A stretch of DNA of 64,000 nt from Mantamonas sphyraenae (taxonomy: Eukaryota; CRuMs; Mantamonadidae): positions 248,001 through 312,000 of the forward strand of contig JAPMXV010000055.1 in assembly GCA_026936335.1 (NCBI GenBank), given 5' to 3'. The notes under the pieces were generated by a model. It saw nothing but the letters and a program-made list of their open reading frames with translations. It made no database searches and was not told the origin of the DNA. Both the position numbers and the translations under genes were made by a program. Positions 11,541 through 21,739 of this stretch are shown piece after piece. Positions within the stretch are counted from its first letter, which is position 1; each line of letters begins with the position of its first letter.

Positions 11541-13172
11541 CTACGCCTCTGGAAGAGTGGACCACTCGTATGGCATTCGGTTGTCCCTCACCAGGGCGCG
11601 AATCGACGGGGTGATCAAACTAGTGTGCCAACCGATGACATCGTCGGTGAGCAGCAGTTCCATAAAGTCGGTGTAGTGTGCACGTCGCACACCAAACCCG
11701 TGCTCAACCACCTCTTGGTAATGACGCTGGTCGTCGTCCTCAGAGTGCACCTCAAAGGGACTGGTTGGCACAATGTGCCAGATGGTGCCTGGAATCACAA
11801 AGGCTACGTCGTCAAACTGCCTGTCCTGCGTTTCCACCAACACCGAACTGTCTCCGTCCTCCTGTGCATCCAGACGGGCCATGACCTCGGCTGCCTCCAC
11901 CTCTGCCTCGTGCACGACATCCACATTGGCACTCACACGAGGGAAGGGCACCTTGGAAGCCAATCGGCCCATGTATCGCCAAAGACTGGAAGCCCCACGC
12001 GTCACGCGGGCATTCAACTCCTCAAAGTGGCTGCGAAGGAAGCGATAGTTACGCTGCAATTCCAGCCCCAACTGCACCACACGGTACTTTTCCACCGCAT
12101 CCAACACTTCCTCCTCAAAGTTGTACGCGTCCAATTGTTTGCGCAGCCTGTACATGGTGTACGCAGAGAGCCTGGGCACAATGTCGTCGCCGACAATCAC
12201 CGTCGTGCAAAACTCGCTCGATGCCTCGGCCAGGTGCATGCTCATGCACGAAGGCGCCGCAAATGTATACACAGACACATCGGGAAAGGTGGGGCGCAGA
12301 AGAAACCCCAGGATGGCAGCAGTGGCGCCTCCCAACGAGTGTCCCGTCACCTTGATGGCGTAGTCCGGGTACTGCCGTTGCAATTGCTTGAGACGCTCCA
12401 ATTCCACGTCGGCAATGCCCATGGCAGCCTTGAGCATGCCCGAGTGGGCAAAGCCGTTGAGAAAGGGCAACGGTTTGACGCGGATGTCGTGCAGGAGATC
12501 CATGACCCCGTCCGTACCACGCACACTCAGCACAATCTCTTTGTCAACATCATCCTTGAATAAAACGTAAGCAGGGTGGTTTGTGGTGCTCTTCCACGAC
12601 GCATGGATGATGTCGTTGCGTCGCAAAAGGGTGGTTTTCAACACGCTCTCCACGTCGCCGTTGTATGGCACGTTGCTGTGCGACCAGTGGTGCACCAAGT
12701 CGTGCAGGAATCCCTCTTGGTTCAATGTGGCCCTATCCACACATTCCTGATGCAATGTCGAACTGCGTGACCGTTCCCTGTGCAGTTGCCGCGTGTAGGC
12801 CAGCTTGGCCGGCAACTCCAGCAACTTGTCCCGGGGAAACCCAAACCGTTTGCCAAACTCGTCCAGCTCCAACAGCAACAAGGACACCACGTTGGCATCC
12901 TTTACCACCTCAAACTTCCGCTCCCAGTCGGGTTCATCCACACTGTGGGGCACCACCAGACGGGAGATGGCATCCGGCAATCGTTTGCCCAGGCTGTTCA
13001 GCAGGGCGTCGCTTGCCCCACCACCACCACCACCACCACCAGCAGCACTGCCTCCTTCACCACCATTGCTGCTGTTGTTCTTCCTCCTATCCATCTGTGC
13101 CACATCCCTCTTGCTGCTGCTTGTCCCTGTCATCTTCCGCGCACTCAACAACACCGTCGACCTCCGAAACAT
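11541..13172 (-). CDS. Class 3 lipase (diacylglycerol-lipase-like), copy 2
   Basis: A single exon of 543 aa. The start was set at the ATG at 13172, because further upstream the frame has no ATG and would overlap the SSU72 3' end. A Gly run near the N-terminus precedes an ~80-residue helical region, then the lipase core: IVLSVRGT, FAHSGML, GHSLGGATAA with Ser near 275, VGDDIVPRLSAYTMYRLRKQL, and the C-terminal HYTDFMELL segment. Long shared motifs with copy 1 (SGMLxAA, GDDIVPRLS, YRLRKQLxAYxFEEE, GFGVrrAHYTDFM) show recent-enough tandem duplication, although the tails and linkers have diverged. Both probably hydrolyse acylglycerols; the substrate is not readable from sequence. Confidence 0.87.
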   Translation of the reverse strand: MFRRSTVLLSARKMTGTSSSKRDVAQMDRRKNNSSNGGEGGSAAGGGGGGGGASDALLNSLGKRLPDAISRLVVPHSVDEPDWERKFEVVKDANVVSLLLLELDEFGKRFGFPRDKLLELPAKLAYTRQLHRERSRSSTLHQECVDRATLNQEGFLHDLVHHWSHSNVPYNGDVESVLKTTLLRRNDIIHASWKSTTNHPAYVLFKDDVDKEIVLSVRGTDGVMDLLHDIRVKPLPFLNGFAHSGMLKAAMGIADVELERLKQLQRQYPDYAIKVTGHSLGGATAAILGFLLRPTFPDVSVYTFAAPSCMSMHLAEASSEFCTTVIVGDDIVPRLSAYTMYRLRKQLDAYNFEEEVLDAVEKYRVVQLGLELQRNYRFLRSHFEELNARVTRGASSLWRYMGRLASKVPFPRVSANVDVVHEAEVEAAEVMARLDAQEDGDSSVLVETQDRQFDDVAFVIPGTIWHIVPTSPFEVHSEDDDQRHYQEVVEHGFGVRRAHYTDFMELLLTDDVIGWHTSLITPSIRALVRDNRMPYEWSTLPEA

Positions 13173-13236
13173 CGTTCCATTGTTTGCAATGTCGCACGGC
13201 TCACCCCATCCATCATTATCATCGTCATCATCATCA

Positions 13237-14023
13237 TCAGTAGAAGCATGTCGTGTGACTAAACTCCCTGTCGTTCTCTGCGCCAAAATCCTCCAAGATG
13301 GCGTCCAGGTCGTCCTGCCAATCCTCCACCGACGCGATTTTGTTCACCAGCTCCAGCAGGATCTGTCCCGACACACCCGCCTCCTTGTGTGTATCCTTTA
13401 CGTCCATGTTGATGATGTGCACCGGTTCGTATGTTTCGCTCTCCCTGCCCGACAGCTCCTCCACCACCGAGTCGTACACCTTTTCTTCCACACACACGAT
13501 CAGATTGAACTTTTCGCTGTGCTCCAGTTGGAACTTGGCCGGCGCCACCTTGATGTTCATGTTGCGCTCCAGCATGTCCAACACTCCGTTGGCAATGTAC
13601 CTGTGACCATGTGTGTGTGTGTGTGTGTGTGTGTGACGGGGGTTTGGTCAGCTTTCGTTTCCCGCGGTTGCCGCTCTCGCTTGCTGCAGGATGCCTGCCT
13701 CTGGGCAACACACACAACACTTTGGGTGACAATAGACACATTCCCCCGCCCCAACCCATGAATGCAACCTACAATTCAGTGTTTTGATCCCTCAGCTCGT
13801 TGTACATGGTCTCGTACGGCGTGCCAAAGGCGTACACGTTGGGCTTGTCCGCCGACGGGCCTGGCAGACGCACCTCACGTCCTGTTCCGTACGATTTCAC
13901 CCTGTACCCATTCTCCTTGAGCAGTTTGTGCAACTCCATGCTTCGGTTGTTGTTGGAATGGCACACACTCGCAATCAGCGTGTTCTTCTTGAATGCGGCG
14001 CGGGTCGCGTCGCTTTGGCTCAT
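13237..14023 (-). CDS. SSU72: SSU72 RNA polymerase II CTD phosphatase
   Basis: Exon 1 is 13773-14023 and exon 2 is 13237-13600; 204 aa, the usual family length. The intron (172 nt) holds a TG repeat. The phosphatase signature C-x5-R-S is at residues 21-28 (CHSNNNRS), close to the N-terminus as in all SSU72 proteins. It is followed by YRVKSYGTGREVRLPG, the FGTPYETMYNEL block, and the NGVLDMLERN and FNLIVCVEEKVYD segments. The family removes Ser5/Ser7 phosphate from the polymerase II C-terminal repeat and works with the cleavage/polyadenylation machinery in the nucleus. It is divergent from TAF6 across 270 nt. The lipase 2 start codon lies 64 nt past its stop. Confidence 0.93.
13611..13635. repeat. 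GT dinucleotide repeat in SSU72 intron
   Basis: About twelve GT units in the single SSU72 intron, immediately upstream (in gene orientation) of the acceptor. Confidence 0.9.
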
Positions 14024-14293
14024 CTCTGCGTCTCTATGTTCGCCCTCTCTCTCTCTCTCTCTCTCTGTATGTGTGTGTGTGTATGTGTGATGACGGCCCA
14101 ATGACTTCCACAAAATCTCCAACAAGTCGACGGTCCTTCGTGTCTGCTGTGCTCGCGCCAGCGCACTCAGCCAATCGCGTCTGAGTCCACTGTATGTCCA
14201 CTCCACACACACACACACACACACATCCTCGCATTCACTCACTCACCCCCTCCCTCACCCCCTCCCTCACCCCCTCCCTCCCCTGCAGGCACC
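14024..14293. promoter_or_regulatory. Divergent upstream region SSU72 / TAF6
   Basis: This 270-nt stretch has no coding signal. It contains a CT run (14044-14066), TG runs, a CA run (~14206-14225), and a tandem CCCTCCCTCA-type repeat (14246-14283) directly before the TAF6 ATG. The CAG at 14285-14287 resembles an acceptor, so a non-coding 5' exon of TAF6 is possible. No TATA box is evident. Confidence 0.45.
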
Positions 14294-16509
14294 ATGTCTC
14301 TCCTGTCGCCTGACATGATCAAGGTGATCGCCCAGTCGGTGGGCATCGACAACCTCAGTGACGAGATTGTCAACAGCCTGGCACCCGATGTGGAGTACCG
14401 TGTGCGTGAAATCACGCAGGAGTCGATCAAGTTTATGCGACACAGCAAGCGCAGGATGCTGACCACGGCGGACGTCAACCATGCCCTCCGCCTGCGCAAC
14501 ATCCAGTCTCTGTACGGCTTCTCCTCCAAGGAACCCCTCAAGTTTAGCAGTGTGCAGGGCGTCGAAGGCCTTTACTATGTCGAAGACCGCACCCTGGATC
14601 TGGAGCAGGTGATCAACGCCCCGCTCCCTCGCTGTCCCCTCGACCCGTCCTTCACCGCCCATTGGCTGGCTATTGAGGGCGTGCAGCCGCTCATTGCACA
14701 GAACCCGGCACCCAACACCACAGGTGGGTTGTGCCTACGATTCCTTCCTATGTCCCCATGCCCCCCATCCCCCCTTATCCCCCACACACACACACACCAC
14801 GTTGCTGACGCCGCCTTGGCCGAAACGCAATTTTCTTCTTCAGACGGCCTCCCGTACCATGCCACCAAGAAGCGCAAGAGCAACCAGGGCAAGGAGGTGG
14901 AGGTCAAGCCCACTGTCAAGCATGTGCTTTCCCTGGAACTCCAGCTGTACTATGACAAGGTCACGTCGGCCATCAAGGTACGACGATTCCTGTGGCGCGC
15001 TCCAACTCCCGAGAGAGGGCGCAATGCGCGCGCCGAGCCCCCCCGAGTGGTTTTTCCTCCGTTTTGCGACCCCTGTCTGCTTACACGACGGTGCACGCCT
15101 TTCCTCCTCACCCTCTTCACCCTCCCTTGCACACCCATCCCCACAGGGTTCCGACGGCATCCTGAAGCAGGCTGTGCTCAACTCGCTGAGCAACGACCCG
15201 GGCATCCACCAGCTGCTTCCCTACTTCACCCAGTTCATCGCCGACGAGGTCACAAACAACCTCAAGAATCTCCCGCGGCTCATGTCTCTCATGCGCATGG
15301 CCCAGTCGCTTCTTCACAGCAAGACTCTGCACATCGACCCCTACGTACGTGGTCCTGCCAGTGGTTTTTCCCCTGTGCCCTGATCTTTCTCCGCCTTTCC
15401 CGGCTGACACTCCGTCCTCGCAGTTGCACCAGCTTATGCCGGCCATTCTCACCTGTCTGGTTGGCCGTAGGCTGTGTTCCAAGCCTACAGACAACCATTG
15501 GGGCTTGCGTGACTTTGTTGCCTCGCTCCTGGGCTTTGTCTGCCGACGCTTCAGGAACCAGTATCCCAACCTGCAGCCTCGCATCATCAAAACCCTGTCC
15601 AGTGCCTTTTTGGACCCCATGCGTCCCTTCACCACACGCTACGGCGCCATTGTCGGTCTCACTGCCATGGGTGAGCAGACCGTGCAACTCGTCGTCCTGC
15701 CCAGCATTGCCTTTTACACCCAGGAACTCGAGAGCGAGCTCAACGCCACCAATCCAATCAAGCGCTTCGAGGCCCAAAAGTGCTTCTTTGCTCTCATGAA
15801 CTGCGTCGGCAACAGCTTTGTGTCCCAGGTGCGTGCCGTGTCCGCCATGCAACACAAGGTCGGCCTCATGCTCCAGGGTGGCTACGACGCCTCCAAACGC
15901 ACAGATGGCATGGATGTCGAAGAGGAGGCGCCCTTGAAATTGCAGGGTGAGTCCCAGCTTGAACTGCTCCAGGAGGGCCAGGCCACACTGGAGAAGCTCC
16001 ACGCAGAACGCAACGGGTCGTCTTCATCATCATCATCTTCATCATCTTCATCGTCGTCATCTTCTTCTTCTTCTGCTACTGCAGAGGACGCAGGGCAGGA
16101 GGATATCATGCTGCTCGAGGAAACCGGCTCGTCGGCAAGCTCGTCGGCAAAGACACGCGTCTCTGTGGACAAGCTGCTGGCGGTGACGCCCGGTACCACC
16201 GATTATGGCATCCTCTATCGCTACCTGGACATGTACGACATGTTTGGTGAGTGTCTCTTGCCGTTCACGCTCTTCAGCGCTGTCATCAACGACGCCGACG
16301 CAGCCCTTGCCGACGAATTGCGCGCAGAGGCCTCTTCCGCCGCCGCCTCCTCCTCTTCCAAGGGAGGCAAGCGTGGGGGCCGCAAGGGCAAGAGCAAGAG
16401 GAAAGCAAGCAAAGAGGAAGAGGAGGAGAAGGAAGAGAGGGAGGAGAGGCTGTCGCGCCTTTCAAACTACACCAGCTTTGTCGACCGCACTGGCGAGCTG
16501 TTTTTGTAA
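14294..16509 (+). CDS. TAF6: TAF6, TFIID/SAGA histone-fold subunit
   Basis: Four exons: 14294-14723, 14844-14977, 15147-15344 and 15424-16509; phases agree and give 615 aa. Residues ~1-75 are the TAF6 histone fold (start MSLLSPDMIKVIAQSVGI, VNHALRLRN), which pairs with TAF9 in TFIID and SAGA-type complexes. The middle/C-terminal HEAT region is clear: LQLYYDKVTSAI, DPGIHQLLPYFTQFI, LMRMAQSLL, LHQLMPAILTCLVGRRL, DNHWGLRDFVA, TRYGAIVGL. The C-terminal third is disordered, with a Ser run (TCA/TCT, ~16017-16078) and a Lys/Glu-rich tail. The final coding exon appears complete, with a stop 40 nt before the convergent coiled-coil gene. Confidence 0.95.
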
Positions 16510-16548
16510 GCCACCAAAATACACAACAACGTGCACAAACACACTGAT

Positions 16549-18730
16549 TCACTGCGGCAGCAGCAATTCTTCCGCATCGTCGTCCTCGTGTTCCCGTTCC
16601 GCTTCCTCCCGCGGCATGACGTACGGCTCCATCTGCCTTGTTGGAGCCACCCTCTTTGGCGATTCCATCTCCAGTGCCAAGCGGTCTGTGAAACGAATGC
16701 TGCGTTGAGCTTCCATGTGCTGCTCCAATGCCTGGCGTGCACGTGCTGCCTCCATGTACGCCCCGCTTGCCACATTGGCGATGGTGCGCCCTCCACGCTG
16801 CCTCCGCCGCTCGCTATCGCTGGCAGGAAACACATTGTGCACATTCGCATCCATGCCCACCTGTCTCACAGGATGCCTCGGCTGCAGCAGAGTCAGCAGA
16901 TGCGGCGACTCCTCGTCGCGTGCACGTCGCACCATCTGGCTAAGGGTCAGCGAATCCTCACCGCCACCTTCCAATCCGTCTTCTTCGCTGGGCTCCTGCA
17001 CAATCGCACGCCTACGCCCGCGCCTCGTCCGCTTCCGTGGTGGCTCGACAATTTCGCTCCGCCATTCCACCACACGGCTCTCCACAAGGCCACCACCATC
17101 ATCTCCTCCCGGAGATCCCATCGGACTCCATGGAGGAAACTCCCATCCGGACACATCCACAAAACCGTCGCCTCCGTCGCCGATGTCCTCCACAGTCTCC
17201 CTTCTCAGATGCTCGTCCAGCTTGCGCTTCAGATCCACATTTGCCGACTCCAAACGCCGGCACTTGTCCACAGCCTCGTTTCTTTCCCTCACCACAGCCT
17301 CCAACAGGGCGTGCGTCTTGTTCAACTCCTCGGACAACTCGCCGTTCGACTCGCGCGTCGACTCGACAATCCGCTGCGCATTCAGGCTGTTCTCCCGTTC
17401 AGTGTCCAGCGACAGCTCCAGTTGCTGGTTCACAAACTGAGCATCCATGGCCTGGTTGTTTGCCTGTTGCATGCGCACCCACAGATCTCGTAGCAGCCGC
17501 TCCTTGTCCGACACATCGCCCACCAGGGAATGGACCACCTCATCAACCTCCCGCATGGCAGATCCCACTCTGTCCCGCAGACTTTGGCGCTCCTCCTTCA
17601 TCGCACGCACGGCTGCCAGTATCTGTGGCAGCTGCCGTCGCAGTAGAGCTTGCAGCTGGTCGTTGCTTTGCCGCGTCTCTCGTGTCTTGTCCATCAGATT
17701 CTCAAACTCGTTGTCCACGAAGCGGCTGCGATCCTCCAGCTCCGCAATCTGTGCTTCAAGCTCTTTGACGTGCTCGTTCAGCATGTGGTTTTCGTTTTCG
17801 GCCATTCGCCGCTCTTCTGCTTGAGTCGCGAGGACACTTTTCATGCCACGTTCCCACTCTCCATACATATTTTCCAGCCACCGTTTGCTCACCGCCGGCA
17901 GTTGCATCATCTCGTTGCGCATGTGTGTCAGCATGTCCCGCACCAAATGCATCTCCTGCGACGTCTTGCGCACCATCTGCTGCAACAGCTCCGCACGCTG
18001 TTCATCATTCAGACGCATCCTGCCCATTTGCTGAAGACACTGCTGTGCATACATCAGGTTGTGCTGAACCATACTCAGAGTCACCTGCTCCTGCTGCGAG
18101 ACGCTGTGCAAACCAATCACAGCCGGCAGCTGCTCGTTCACCAGCTCCAGTTGCGTGCTCAGAGCATCCACTCCCTCCACGAATCCCAATTGTCCGCCTC
18201 TCATACGCAGTCTTCCGGCGGCTGCCGCTGCTGCCGTACCCAGCTGCTCTGTGTGTCGATCCTGCCCCTGCTGCTGCTGTTCCTCTTGAACCTCGTCCAA
18301 GTCCTCATCCGCCTCGGGTGTCCTCTGGTTCAACGACTGCAGCAGAGACCTATGCTTCATAGACAGCATGGACGACCCGATGCCCATGCTGCTCTCCAGC
18401 CGCACGGTCGTCCGCATCACTCTCATCCTGCGTGATCCACGTCCATGGAATCTGTGGCACCATGTTGTGCACATAATCATGGGTCCACGCCACATATCCG
18501 TGTCCCGTCTCTCTTCCATCTTCATTGCGATCCTCCAACTCGGCCAGTGCGCGCCGTCGCTCACCCGTTTGCTCCAATCCGACGCCGCGTTCCTGACTCG
18601 CCTCCGCGCCGCTCTTGTACCCATCCTCTTCGTCTGAGAACAACCAATCACGTACCGACATGTGCTCCATGCCTCCATGAGGTGAGTGTGCCACGCGTTG
18701 GCCATTCGGCGGGATGTTCTCCTCGTCCAT
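16549..18730 (-). CDS. Coiled-coil protein with basic C-terminal motif, family unknown
   Basis: The start is the ATG at 18730 (MDEENIPPNGQ). About 726 aa if one extra base is allowed for. The first ~120 residues are acidic and disordered. After a Gln/Ala-rich linker there are ~350 residues of heptad-like coiled coil (18200-17190 on the map). The tail contains a KRTRRGRRR cluster that looks like a nuclear localisation signal and repeated acidic patches. The N-terminal frame and the coiled-coil frame differ by one base between about 18350 and 18440. No GT-AG pair of reasonable length reconciles them, so an indel is assumed. Not recognised as a known family; a structural nuclear or centrosomal role is only a guess from composition. 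It lies 48 nt downstream of the methyltransferase on the same strand. Confidence 0.6.
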
Positions 18731-18778
18731 GGTTGGCAGGCGATCACACTGGCCAGGGCAGCGCACGCACGACTCGGC

Positions 18779-19744
18779 TCACTCAACGCGCAGTTGATAC
18801 TGCACAAACAGAGCCCACACGTCTGTGTAGTCGTGCTTCTCCACAAGGAAGCCGCACTCTTCAAACAAGGCCAGCCAGCGGCCAACATCCAATTCAAACA
18901 CGTCTCGCTCACTCACAGGAGCCTCTGCCACACGAAGCTGGCCCACACACCACAGTTGAACAATGGTTGCCCACCGCTGCACCAGCGAGTTTTGCTCCTT
19001 GTCAAGGGCCTCAAGGCACGCATCGTCGTCGGCATCCTCCACACGGCACCCGATCGCCTCCTCCACATCTGCCACCAGTGCCATGGCACACCTGCGCACA
19101 TAGCTGCCAATAATCTGTTGCTCCAACTCGTGTGAGCCGCTGGCAAGGTCGATTTCGCAGTGCACGTCCGCCTCGTTGATCAGCACCAGCCCGCCAGGCG
19201 CCAGATGCGCTCGCACTTTTTCCAGCACCTCCTTCTTTCCGTCCGATTCGATGCCGTGCTTTGCGTTGTGAGCCCTGCTCAGGCCAGGGATGTGGTGGAT
19301 GGTCAGGGAGAGCACGACAAGGTCAAACTCGCCCGAGAGTTCCACGTTTTCCGCACGCCCCTCCACACCGGTGAAGGTGGAACCCTCGGGAAGCACGCTC
19401 GCCACCTTTTCGTGAGTCTCCGCCACAGGATCCACCAGAGTAAAGTGCACGTCGATGCCCGCCCAGTCAATGCGTTGCCACAGCGCTCCGTTTCCCCCGC
19501 CCACCTCCAGCACCCGCACCGTCTCCAGGCCCTTGATTTGCTCCTGCACAGCCTCTACATTGGCGCTGTACAGAGACGTCAGCAGGCTGCTCTGGGTGAA
19601 CGCAGAGTACAGCCCGTCGCCGGAGAAGGACACGTTCCACTCCTCGCCCTCTGCACCCTCGCTCAGCTTTCGGTACGCCTCTGGCTGCTCTGTCCACGGG
19701 CACGTCGCATTTGTCAATTTCACACAGGACAGAAAGGACAACAT
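18779..19744 (-). CDS. Class I SAM-dependent methyltransferase
   Basis: A single exon of 321 aa starting at ATG 19744. The SAM-binding motif I is VLEVGGGNG at ~77-85. It is followed by an acidic strand end (LVDP), motif II/III-like segments and a post-motif LVVLSLTIHHIP plus LAPGGLVLINEAD, typical of small-molecule methyltransferases of the Rossmann fold. A helical insertion of ~90 residues precedes the C-terminal FEECGFLVEKHDYTD segment. Substrate unknown. The gene lacks introns and low-complexity runs, unlike most neighbours, which is compatible with acquisition from bacteria but is weak evidence. It sits 30 nt downstream of the polyglutamylase stop on the same strand. Confidence 0.82.
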   Translation of the reverse strand: MLSFLSCVKLTNATCPWTEQPEAYRKLSEGAEGEEWNVSFSGDGLYSAFTQSSLLTSLYSANVEAVQEQIKGLETVRVLEVGGGNGALWQRIDWAGIDVHFTLVDPVAETHEKVASVLPEGSTFTGVEGRAENVELSGEFDLVVLSLTIHHIPGLSRAHNAKHGIESDGKKEVLEKVRAHLAPGGLVLINEADVHCEIDLASGSHELEQQIIGSYVRRCAMALVADVEEAIGCRVEDADDDACLEALDKEQNSLVQRWATIVQLWCVGQLRVAEAPVSERDVFELDVGRWLALFEECGFLVEKHDYTDVWALFVQYQLRVE

Positions 19745-19774
19745 TTTGTTCGATTCGAATTCAGTTCTCTGTTT

Positions 19775-21410
19775 TCACGTCCTCGTTGACCTGGCCGAAC
19801 TGGTGCGACGACCAGACGACGACGACGATGAGGAGGAGGAGGAGGAGGTGGATGATGAAGTTGAGGAGGAGGATGATGAGGAGGATGACGAGGAGGACGA
19901 AACGCCCGCATCACTGGCCTTCCTCCTCTCCTTGTCCCCGCTCCCACTGCCTCCGCTGCTGCTGCCACCCGAGTCTGTGGAAGACACACGAGAGCGTGTG
20001 CTGACCTTGCGTCGCGTGCTGACCTGCTTCAGCTTCTGTGACTTCAGCTGTTCAAACTTCTTGTTGTGGCAGCCGAGCATGGTGGTGTATGTGTTGTGTT
20101 TGGAGTTGCGATAGAGGTCGCCCTGCCATACCACAAGGTCAAACCCACCCACCTGGTCCTCCACAGAGTCGCGTTCACCCTCCAGGTCCAGAATGTTCAT
20201 CACATCGTCCAACAGGGCAAACTTGAGCTGATAGTCCTCCATGCTGTCCGCTGTGATGGACGGGTACGCGTTGACCTCGATCAACCACGGCTTGAGGTTG
20301 TCGTCGATCATCACGTCATATCCGTACATCTCGAAGCAGTTCTTGTCGTTGATGATCACATTGGAGACACTCTGCAGCGTCTTGATCATCAGCGACTGGA
20401 TGCCCGTAAACACCGTGTTGGTCGCCTCCATGCCGTGCTTGCTGATCATGTACAGCTTCAATTCGCGCAGGTTCCACTTGCACCCGCGATCCTTGTCATA
20501 GTCCTTGCTCTGCTTCTGAATCGCTGCGTTGGTCAAATGGATGCCCACATTGTCCATGTCTTCCAAACTCATGGAGAAGCGCGAGCCGGAGAAGCGCGCA
20601 AACCCTCCCCGGTACAGATAGGCCGTCAAGGGCGAGTACGAGGTGACCAGCATGTACAGACGCAGGTCAAACTTCTTGCCTCCAATGAGGTAGGGGCGGT
20701 CCAGGTACTTTTGTACAACATAGGCTTCGGCCTGGTTGCCGCCGTCGTTTCCGCGCCATTTGTAGTCCCGTTTCCACTCGCTGATCTGGCTCAGCTTGTG
20801 GAACAGAAAGATGCCCTTGCCCTGCGCTTTGCCAATGGGCTTCATGATCCACACGCCCCCCTGCTTGCGGAATGCCTCGGTGAAGAGAGAGTACTCGCTG
20901 GGCAGCACAAACGTGGTTGGGGTAAAGTCCATCGACTCCGTCTCCGAGCTGCCCTCACGTGCCAGACTGCGTCGCACACGCTTGATGTTCTTCACCATCA
21001 GATCCTTGCGTGTCAACTCGGCGTGGTTTGGAAAGTGGTTCACCATCTGCCCTTGTGTGATCGAATCCACCTGGTAAACGTCCCTCATCCACCCGGCGTC
21101 CGCCCACACGATGTTGTAGTCGTCCCTGCACGCACGCACACACATCCACCCACCCCCAAACACCCCCCACAAAGCACAAGCGTGTTCATGCCACATGCGC
21201 ACGCGCACACACACACATGCACGTGATAGGTGATTGTAGGACCCGCAGTCGGTGTCAGTTGCGCGTTTGGCGGGCGAAAACGGCTCCTGGGCCTTTCCAC
21301 GCGCAGTGGCGTGGAGGCCACTCTGCAACCCACTTGTCTGTTTCCACCCAGCCGCGTGCTTTGCACACGTCGTAGATGGTGTTTCGGAAATTGGTTTTGA
21401 ATTTAATGGG

Positions 21411-21441
<31 letters not shown>

Positions 21442-21605
21442 CGCGCGCGGGTGAAATTGTGAACAAGGGTGCCCACCCACACACACTCGCGCTCTCCTTG
21501 CGTCCTTCCTTCCTACCTGTCCTTGCTGCGGCCAGCCCCGACCACAGAAGACGAAGAGCCGATGGTGGACGACGACGAGCCTCCACCGTACTTTCTAGAC
21601 GACAT
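19775..21605 (-). CDS. TTLL9: TTLL9-type tubulin polyglutamylase
   Basis: Three exons: 21517-21605, 21334-21411 and 19775-21125; the phases join exactly to 505 aa. Exon 1 encodes a Ser/Gly-rich leader, exon 2 the FKTNFRNTIYDV-RGWVETD block, exon 3 the ATP-grasp/TTL core. Diagnostic segments are NHFPNHAELTRKDLMVKNIKR, WIMKPIGKAQGKGIFLF, YLIGGKKFDLRLYMLV, YRGGFARFS, VHLTN-like IHLTNAAIQK, DVMIDDNLKPWLIEVNAYPS, and the VGGFDL tail that distinguishes TTLL9 from TTLL1. The family adds glutamate chains to axonemal tubulin. The C-terminus ends in an acidic/Ser tract encoded by a GAG/GAT-rich repeat. Family identity is strong; choice of TTLL9 over TTLL1 rests on the FARFS and VGGFDL segments. Confidence 0.92.
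21413..21441. repeat. TG/CA dinucleotide repeat in TTLL9 intron 1
   Basis: About fourteen TG units; on the gene strand this is a CA run ending directly in the CAG acceptor of exon 2. Similar CA runs end several other introns in the window. Confidence 0.9.
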
Positions 21606-21739
21606 CCTTGGGTGAGATGGAGCGGCGACCACACACAATCCTTCCACCACGCACCACAGCAGGGGGCCATGAAACTGCAACCTGCCCACACACAGCATAC
21701 TCACTTCTCCTCGACACCCCACGACACTCCAGAGTTCAC

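Noticed and set aside
13173-13286. N-terminal extension of lipase 2 with a poly-Asp run
   Set aside because: The extension has no ATG and overlaps the end of SSU72; the ATG at 13172 is a better start.
13611-14230. TG/CT runs as possible Z-DNA or telomere-like elements
   Set aside because: They sit in an intron and a divergent leader, and the same CA/TG richness occurs at most intron ends here, so nothing specific is implied.
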